Source of the DNA: Kiritimatiellia bacterium
Lineage (GTDB): Bacteria; Verrucomicrobiota; Kiritimatiellia; RFP12; UBA1067
Length of the DNA stretch: 7,684 nt
Direction: 5' to 3'
Assembly (NCBI GenBank): GCA_016302985.1
Contig: JAEDMN010000161.1
Location: forward strand, 1-7,684
Shown: positions 1-5,102 of the stretch, piece after piece
Position numbering within the stretch: position 1 is the first letter of the stretch
Layout: each line of letters opens with the position of its first letter
Position numbers and translations under genes: made by a program
The notes under the pieces: model-generated
Database searches by the model: none
What the model was told of the DNA's origin: nothing
Seen by the model: only the letters and a program-made list of their open reading frames with translations

Positions 1-2342
1 CCCAGCTTCAGCACGCCTTCGGCGATCTCGATGCGGCCCGTGGTCGTGCTGGAATTGTTGTTCAGCAGCAGCGTACCAGAGCCCGTCTTCCGCATGTTGA
101 GGGGCTGGCCGACATGGCGCAGGTTGCCGACGTAGCGGCGTTTGTATTCGTCCTCGGGCCAGGTCGCGTCGTACCAGATGGGCGCATCCACAAGCCTACC
201 GGAAATCTTCAGGTCGGTGGACGCGCTCTGCGTCACGTCGTCCACGCGCAGCTCGGTCGGCGAGGCGCCGTTGTCCGTGCCGAAGTAGTAGGTCGCACTG
301 CCGTTCGAGAGGTTATACGCATTCGTGCCGGTGAACGTGACGCCGCCGTTGAAGCCGAGGCTCGGCCAGTTGCCGGAGTAGCAGTTCGTGACGGCCGTCG
401 GAGCGGACGGCTTGTACCAGTAGGTGAAGGTTCCGGGCGCGTAGCCGACGGAGATGTCGGCGTTCTCGAAGACCGTCCGGCCGATGCCGTTCACGATGTT
501 GTCGTTCGCCTGGAAGCGACCGCCCTTCACATGCAGCGTGACGGCGTTCGTGGCGTAGAACTGTCCCATCAGGTCGCTCGCGGCCAGCTCGAGCGTGGCG
601 CCGGGGTGGACAGTGAACGTGTGCGGGTAGCGCGCGGCGCCGAAGACGCCCGGCCGGTCGGGTGCGATCGAGGCGTAGTTCACGGACATCTTCAGCCGGC
701 CCTCGACGACGTCCACGTCGCCCGTGTAGTTGCTCCACTTGGTGGTGGAGTTGTCGTCGCGCTGGGCGAACTCGAGGGTGCCCGTGCCGGTCTTCCGGAA
801 ACCGGAGTTCGGGGCGTTGTTCCCCGACGTCCAGATGAGCGGAACCTTGAGGATCACGTCCGAATTCGCGTTCCCGGTCATGTCGGGCACGTCGATCACA
901 GCCTGGTAGTCCATCCGCACCGTCCCGTCCGGCGCGAACTTGCCGACCGACAGGCCCGCCTTCCGGTACTCTGCGTCCGAAAGGTTTCCCACTTCGTTCT
1001 CGAAGGTCACGGCCTTCGTGCCGCTGAAGTAGAGGTTGTTCGCATAGAAAGCCCCCCAGAAGGCGGGGTCGTTCGGGCCGCTCACATGGTCGTACCTGCC
1101 CCAGTGGCTGAGGCCGCCGTGGAACTTGACCTGCGAGTCGTGCAGGTAGACGTCGCCCGCGTTGAACGCGAAGTTCGTCGTGAGGTCGAGCGTCGAGTTG
1201 TGGAATTTCAAGGCTGTGCGGACCGGTGTCCAGGAACGTCCGCCACCAGCGAAGGAGTTCTGCCCAACCATGCGGAGCGTCGCATTGGAGACAACGACCG
1301 TCCGTGCCACGCGCGGGTTGCCGAGGGCTCCAACCTCCGTGTTGCTGACATCGTTGTCCGGCGTCGTGAGAAGAATCGTACCGCCCGCCAGCAGCACGTC
1401 GCCCGTGAAGGAACTCTTGGCGGAAAGCGTGAGGTCGCCCTCACCCCACTTGCCGAGACCTTCCGTCCCCTCGAGAACGGAATCGATCGACCACGGGATG
1501 TCGTTCGTGAAGTACCGCTGGCCGCTCCAGCCTTCGCCCTGGACCTCGCGCGCGCGTTCGTACGCCTGCACCTCGGCCAGCAGCGAAATCGGGTGGTTGG
1601 AAGTCGTGGAGTCCGCGCCCTTCGTCCGGCAGGTCTGCCAGGTGGCGAGGTCCTCGACCATCCAGAGCGCAACCCGGAGCCCGGCTGCGTGCGCGGCGTC
1701 CACCCAGCCCTTCTCCGTGCCGACGGCGGGGGAGACCTGGCTGCAGCCGAGACTGACGGCCGTCGTGATGAGCGAGGTGTCCGCGGCCGTGCAGGCCGTG
1801 CCCGAGATCAGCGCCGTCTGCGCCTCGGGATGACGTGTCTTCATCGCCTGGAGATAGGCGGTGGCGAAGGACGTGAAGATGTAGGTGCCGGACGGCATCG
1901 TGGACGAGACGATCTGGTGGACGCCGTCCACGTACTGGTTCAGCTTGTCCCCCGTGAAGCCCTGGCTCTTCATCTCGAACTCGACGAAGACGTCCGACCG
2001 CCCGCGGAAGACGTCCGCGACCTGCTGGAGGGACGGCACGTGCTCGCCGCTCTTCTTCAGCGTCAGATTCGTGACGGCCGCGAACATCATCTCCTTCACG
2101 TTGCCCGTGCCAGTCGTCGTCGCGTCGACGGTTTCGTCGTGCATGATCACGAATCCGCCGTCGGACGTCATTTGCACGTCCGTCTCGAAGCCGGTGACGC
2201 CCGCGTCGAGTGATTGCTGGAAACCGCCGCGCGCGTTGTCGTCGTACTGGTAGTTGCCGCGGTGCGCGACGATGCGCGGCGTCTCTGCGGCCCCGCAGCA
2301 GAACGCCGCGCCGGCGGCCAGAATGGAGAGGACGTGTTTCAA
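1..2342 (-). CDS. Secreted glycerophosphodiester phosphodiesterase (GDPD) fused to PATR-type beta-strand repeats (C-terminus outside window)
   Basis: At least 780 codons, open to the left edge. It starts at TTG: an in-frame TAA lies five codons upstream, no ATG intervenes, and a perfect AAGGAGG sits 7 nt before it. The first residues KHVLSILAAGAAF form a short signal peptide, with cleavage likely near residue 19. Residues about 22-255 are a GDPD domain (TIM barrel; hydrolyses glycerophosphodiesters to glycerol-3-phosphate plus an alcohol, metal-dependent). The expected residues are present: H27 (AHRG), E53 and D55 (ETDVQ), H68 (MHDE), E123 and K125 (EMK), then GLRVALWMVED and a terminal SNHP in place of the usual TDxP. 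After residue 290 the protein becomes Gly/Thr/Asn-rich beta-strand sequence with three PATR-like units near residues 295-325, 515-548 and 749-780. This is a passenger-like, probably beta-helical region suggesting surface display. The true C-terminus (more repeats, a PEP-CTERM anchor or an autotransporter barrel) is not visible. Enzyme family is confident; physiological substrate unknown. Confidence 0.92.
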   Translation of the reverse strand, partial: MKHVLSILAAGAAFCCGAAETPRIVAHRGNYQYDDNARGGFQQSLDAGVTGFETDVQMTSDGGFVIMHDETVDATTTGTGNVKEMMFAAVTNLTLKKSGEHVPSLQQVADVFRGRSDVFVEFEMKSQGFTGDKLNQYVDGVHQIVSSTMPSGTYIFTSFATAYLQAMKTRHPEAQTALISGTACTAADTSLITTAVSLGCSQVSPAVGTEKGWVDAAHAAGLRVALWMVEDLATWQTCRTKGADSTTSNHPISLLAEVQAYERAREVQGEGWSGQRYFTNDIPWSIDSVLEGTEGLGKWGEGDLTLSAKSSFTGDVLLAGGTILLTTPDNDVSNTEVGALGNPRVARTVVVSNATLRMVGQNSFAGGGRSWTPVRTALKFHNSTLDLTTNFAFNAGDVYLHDSQVKFHGGLSHWGRYDHVSGPNDPAFWGAFYANNLYFSGTKAVTFENEVGNLSDAEYRKAGLSVGKFAPDGTVRMDYQAVIDVPDMTGNANSDVILKVPLIWTSGNNAPNSGFRKTGTGTLEFAQRDDNSTTKWSNYTGDVDVVEGRLKMSVNYASIAPDRPGVFGAARYPHTFTVHPGATLELAASDLMGQFYATNAVTLHVKGGRFQANDNIVNGIGRTVFENADISVGYAPGTFTYWYKPSAPTAVTNCYSGNWPSLGFNGGVTFTGTNAYNLSNGSATYYFGTDNGASPTELRVDDVTQSASTDLKISGRLVDAPIWYDATWPEDEYKRRYVGNLRHVGQPLNMRKTGSGTLLLNNNSSTTTGRIEIAEGVLKL
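3..98 (-). repeat. PATR-like beta-strand repeat 3 in the GDPD protein
   Basis: Residues about 749-780 contain MRKTGSGTLLLNN, then TTTGRIEIAEGVLKL at the window edge. It has the same K-T-G-x-G-T-L core as repeat 2. Spacing between units is roughly 220-235 residues, so the repeats are dispersed rather than tandem. Confidence 0.75.
699..800 (-). repeat. PATR-like beta-strand repeat 2 in the GDPD protein
   Basis: Residues about 515-548 contain RKTGTGTLEFAQ, then NYTGDVDVVEGRLKMS. K-T-G-x-G-T-L followed by Y-T-G-x-v-x-V-x-x-G-x-L is the canonical PATR form. Confidence 0.75.
1368..1460 (-). repeat. PATR-like beta-strand repeat 1 in the GDPD protein
   Basis: Residues about 295-325 read GKWGEGDLTLSAKSSFTGDV followed by LLAGGTILL. 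This matches the PATR pattern of a Gly-rich turn, a T-L-x-L strand, a (Y/F)-T-G turn and a G-T-L strand, and begins about 40 residues after the GDPD domain. Confidence 0.65.
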
Positions 2343-2349
2343 GGAAGGA

Positions 2350-2356
2350 CCTCCTT
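2350..2356 (-). promoter_or_regulatory. Shine-Dalgarno AAGGAGG that fixes the TTG start of the GDPD gene
   Basis: The minus strand reads AAGGAGG with a 7-nt spacer to TTG at 2342-2340. It overlaps an in-frame TAA at 2355-2357, which excludes any start further upstream in this frame. This is the strongest ribosome binding site in the window. Confidence 0.85.
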
Positions 2357-2383
2357 AACGGTTGCGGTAGCACTGGATGAACG

Positions 2384-2407
2384 CGGCGAACGGCAGGCCG
2401 ATCGCCG
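2384..2407 (-). repeat. 24-nt imperfect palindrome / hairpin in the leader of the GDPD gene
   Basis: CGGCGA and TCGCCG arms enclose a single mismatch and then CGG-CCTG-CCG, giving a 6-bp outer stem, one T-T mismatch and a 3-bp inner stem with a 4-nt loop. No U-run follows on the minus strand, so it does not look like an intrinsic terminator. It lies between the candidate promoter and the ribosome binding site, so it could be an RNA structure or a protein-binding dyad; it also lies inside the coding-like stretch described separately. Confidence 0.4.
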
Positions 2408-2435
2408 GGTAGTTCGGATAGGGGTGAGGATTGCT

Positions 2436-2444
2436 AGTATACCA
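2436..2444 (-). promoter_or_regulatory. Candidate extended -10 promoter (TGGTATACT) upstream of the GDPD gene
   Basis: The minus strand reads TGGTATACT, a TGn extended -10 with hexamer TATACT differing from TATAAT at one base. It falls in the most AT-rich stretch between the GH-A stop and the GDPD start. No convincing -35 hexamer is seen 16-18 nt upstream, which is tolerated in extended -10 promoters. Transcription would begin near 2429, giving a leader of roughly 85 nt. Expression of the GDPD gene from here, in addition to read-through from the operon, is inference. Confidence 0.4.
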
Positions 2445-2456
2445 CACAATCGCGTC

Positions 2457-5102
2457 TTATCGGATGGAGATCTCGTACCAGACCGTCGCGTATTCGGGAC
2501 CGAGGGCGACGCGGGCGCGTCCGTCTGCGTCCACCACGGGGACGGGACGGGTGCGCGCCCCGCGTTCGTCGAGCGCCCAGCACCGGGTCGCGGCGGCGGA
2601 CGAGGGCAGCGTGACGACGGCCGGCACGCCCTCGTTCACCGTCTTGCCCGTCCCCCAGTCCGCGTCGCGGCACGAGATGGCGTCCGAGCCCTTCCCCGTC
2701 TCCGTGAACTTCGCGCCGCCGTTGTGCGAGAGCGCCGTCGCGGCGACGAGGATGCGCGCGCCGGAACCGAACCCGTTGCCGTCGTGCGAGGTGAGCGAGA
2801 CGGTCGCCCAGTCGAGCTTCGTCCTGCCGACCGCGAGCGACACGCCGTCCCCGAGGTCGAAGGTCCGGCCGCGGACGAAGCCGGTGAAGAGCTTCACGTT
2901 CCGCGTCTTCACGGCCATGTAGCCCGCGCCCTTCAGTTCGTTGTTCCAGACGATCTCGCCCGTGTCGGAGGTCCTGACCTGCGCGTCCGGAACCGGCTTC
3001 ACGGCGCCCTTCAGCTCCGCGCCTTCGCGCACGTCGACGCCGACGCGCTGGACGAAGAACTGGCTGCCCGGGACCTTGTACTGCGGATCGTCGTCGATGC
3101 CGGCCGCGCACCAGCGTCTCGTCGCGAGGCGGTCGAGGTAGCGGTCGTACGGCAGCGGCACGGACAGCGTCGAAGCGCTCTCGCGCACGTCGCCGCGCAG
3201 GTACATCGCCGCGCAGGCGGGGAAGTGCGCGAGCACGTCCGTGCGCGCCGCGATGGAGAAGAAGTACTCCGTGTGGTCCGGCTCGGAGTCGAAGCGGTTG
3301 TCCCACGAGTATTCGAACACGCCGTCCCATCCCTGGTAGGCGCCGAAGGCGCGCAGCATCGGCTGGCCCTCCGCGCCGAAGAAGTTCGGGTACGGGTGGT
3401 TGTACTCGCTGACGGTGTACGGCTTGCCGAGCACGCGCTGGGTGGCGAGGCCGTAGATGCAGCCCGCCCCGGGCGAATTGACCATCGCCTTGTTCGTGAT
3501 CAGCCAGCCCTTGTGGACGGACGGATGGTACCAGTAGGCGTGGTTGTCCACGTAGTCGATGGACGCCTGGACGTGCGCGGGCGAGTAGCCGAGCTGCGTG
3601 CCGGAGACCGGCACCTTCACGCCGACCTCCTTCACGAGGAAGTCGCGCATGTCCGTGAAGTAGGCGCGCTCCTGGTCCGCGAGGAAGGCGATGAAGTCGC
3701 GGCGCGTGGCGGGCATGACGTTGTCGCCGGCCTTGACCACGGGCATCGTGCCCTCCTCGATGCGGCCCTGGTCGAGCTTCGCGAACGTGCCGCCCGTGCG
3801 GAACGAGAGGTCGTCGATCTCGACCGTCCCGGCCGGCAGGCGCGTGAACTGGATCTCGGCCGCCGCATCGTCCGCGTTGGCGACGAAGGTCCGCGTGAAC
3901 GTCTGCCAGCCGCGCTTCAGCTCGAACTTCTCGAGCACGCCGCGCGACGCCCAGCCGCCGTTCGCGCGGTTGGCGACGGCGAAGCCGATCGTCGCCTTCC
4001 CGCCCTTCACGTCCTCCAGCAGGCGTGCGCGGAAGGAGACGGTGTAGGGCCGGCCGGACTTGAGGACGACGCGGCGGTGGACCTTCGGGAAGAGCTCGTC
4101 GTTCTTCCGCGCCGTCTTCAGGCGCAGCGCGCCGTCCGCGACCGCGACGTCGAGGGCGGCCTTGCCGGGCTCGGGAATCCAGGTCTTCATGTCCATCGCC
4201 ACGGGCGCGTCGAAGGCCGTCTCGGCGATCGTCTCGGGACCCAGGGCCGTGTCCGCCGCGCGGGCGGCCCAGGCCTCGAGGACCTTGTCCGTCGTGCCGT
4301 ACTTCTTCAGCAGCCAGTCGTTCCAGAGAATGCGCAGGCTGGTGGCGTACGGCTGGGGGAGCCGGTCGAGTCCGCCATGGAAGTATTCGGAGAAGATCGC
4401 GTCCTCGTTGTTCAGCTCGACGACGGCGACGCACGGATCGTCCCGGTAGGCGAGGCCCGTGTAGGGGTTGACGTGCTCGAGCAGCTCCTTCGCGTAGGCC
4501 TTCTCGGCGGCGATGACGCGCGGGTCGAACTGCGAGACGCCCTTGTTCGCCCAGGGCGTGCCGGGGGCGAAGCCGTCGCGCGCGTCGAGCGTGCGGGCGA
4601 CGTGGAGGTTGACGTTCACGTAGATGCCGCGCTTCTTGAACTGCGCGACGAGGTAGTCCTGGCGGTCGCGCTGCTGCGGGTCGAGGCGGCAGCCGGTGCG
4701 GAAGTCCTTCGCGACGATGCCCTGCTGGTGCGGCAGCATGAAGGTGCCGTAGTCGGCGTCGAAGTAGTGGAGACGGACGCAGTTGACGCCGAAGCGGGCC
4801 ATGCGTTCGGCGAGGCGCTCGGCCTTCGCGTGCGTCGGGAAGTTCGCGGGGCCGGTCAGGTTGCTGGCGTGCAGGCGCAGGCGGCCCGCGTCCGTCGCGA
4901 AGCGGCCGTCGACGACGCGCACGAATCCGTGCCGGCCCGCGGGCGCGTCGAGCAGGTGGGACATGTCCATCACGCTGTCCTTCGCCGCCGCCTCGTAGGA
5001 CGGGACGAACGGGAACATGCCGTCCGCGTTCAGGTTCGCGTAGTCGAGGCCGGCGGCGCCCAGCGCGGCCAGCGCCGCGCCGAGGATGAGGAGGTGCTTC
5101 AT
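2457..5102 (-). CDS. Secreted clan GH-A (GH5-like) glycoside hydrolase with inserted CBM-like domain
   Basis: 881 residues. The signal peptide MKHLLILGAALAALGAAG starts at an ATG that overlaps the GH13 stop (ATGA), with AAGGAA just upstream. The open frame extends much further upstream, but that part only shadows the GH13 gene. The mature protein looks like a TIM-barrel glycosidase: GRLRLHASNLTGPANFP, then RFGVNCVRLHYFD (near residue 115), the acid/base candidate E233 in VVELNNEDA, and the nucleophile candidate E566 in VSEYNHPYPN. The helix WNDWLLKKYGTTDKVLEAW resembles segments seen in GH5/GH42-type barrels. Between the glutamates, residues about 300-440 look like a CBM4/9-type beta-sandwich, with GRPYTVSFRARL and a closing GTVEIDDLSFR typical of such modules. 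Residues about 640-881 form a beta-rich C-terminal region containing TGEIVWNNELKGAGYMAV, a pattern seen after the barrel in related enzymes. The two-Glu arrangement indicates a retaining mechanism. Family number and substrate cannot be assigned by eye. Confidence 0.9.
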   Translation of the reverse strand: MKHLLILGAALAALGAAGLDYANLNADGMFPFVPSYEAAAKDSVMDMSHLLDAPAGRHGFVRVVDGRFATDAGRLRLHASNLTGPANFPTHAKAERLAERMARFGVNCVRLHYFDADYGTFMLPHQQGIVAKDFRTGCRLDPQQRDRQDYLVAQFKKRGIYVNVNLHVARTLDARDGFAPGTPWANKGVSQFDPRVIAAEKAYAKELLEHVNPYTGLAYRDDPCVAVVELNNEDAIFSEYFHGGLDRLPQPYATSLRILWNDWLLKKYGTTDKVLEAWAARAADTALGPETIAETAFDAPVAMDMKTWIPEPGKAALDVAVADGALRLKTARKNDELFPKVHRRVVLKSGRPYTVSFRARLLEDVKGGKATIGFAVANRANGGWASRGVLEKFELKRGWQTFTRTFVANADDAAAEIQFTRLPAGTVEIDDLSFRTGGTFAKLDQGRIEEGTMPVVKAGDNVMPATRRDFIAFLADQERAYFTDMRDFLVKEVGVKVPVSGTQLGYSPAHVQASIDYVDNHAYWYHPSVHKGWLITNKAMVNSPGAGCIYGLATQRVLGKPYTVSEYNHPYPNFFGAEGQPMLRAFGAYQGWDGVFEYSWDNRFDSEPDHTEYFFSIAARTDVLAHFPACAAMYLRGDVRESASTLSVPLPYDRYLDRLATRRWCAAGIDDDPQYKVPGSQFFVQRVGVDVREGAELKGAVKPVPDAQVRTSDTGEIVWNNELKGAGYMAVKTRNVKLFTGFVRGRTFDLGDGVSLAVGRTKLDWATVSLTSHDGNGFGSGARILVAATALSHNGGAKFTETGKGSDAISCRDADWGTGKTVNEGVPAVVTLPSSAAATRCWALDERGARTRPVPVVDADGRARVALGPEYATVWYEISIR

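Larger units (their letters stand above)
2355..2447 (-). other. Coding-like 30-codon stretch (gene remnant or tiny ORF) between two in-frame TAA stops
   Basis: After the GH-A stop (TAA 2457-2459) the same reading frame stays open for 33 codons until a second TAA at 2355-2357. The region from GTG at 2447 encodes 30 residues including NPHPYPNYPAIGLPFAAF and ending in IQCYRNR. From the seventeenth residue or so nearly all third positions are G or C, as in the real genes. There is no Shine-Dalgarno before the GTG, and the candidate -10 element overlaps its start, so independent translation is doubtful. HPYPN also occurs in the GH-A enzyme just after E566. It may be the tail of a decayed or deleted gene; chance is not excluded. 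Confidence 0.3.

Noticed and set aside
114..2213. Long plus-strand open frame of 699 codons opposite the GDPD gene
   Set aside because: Its translation is Arg/Val/Glu-rich with no motif or domain, and the minus strand encodes a clear GDPD domain and PATR repeats. It is an antisense shadow of GC-rich codons.
2300..2342. Lipoprotein signal (Cys-Cys at residues 15-16) in the GDPD protein
   Set aside because: The residues before the cysteines (GAAF) do not fit a lipobox of the L-(A/S)-(G/A)-C type; an ordinary signal peptidase I site at GAA fits better.
1441..2373. ATG-started 310-codon minus-strand frame near the GDPD start
   Set aside because: It is out of frame with the GDPD domain and Arg-rich; the TTG frame carries the HRG, ETD and HDE motifs and the strong ribosome binding site.
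2384..2407. Intrinsic terminator after the GH-A gene
   Set aside because: The palindrome is stable, but no run of T follows on the minus strand, and it lies about 50 nt beyond the stop, close to the next gene.
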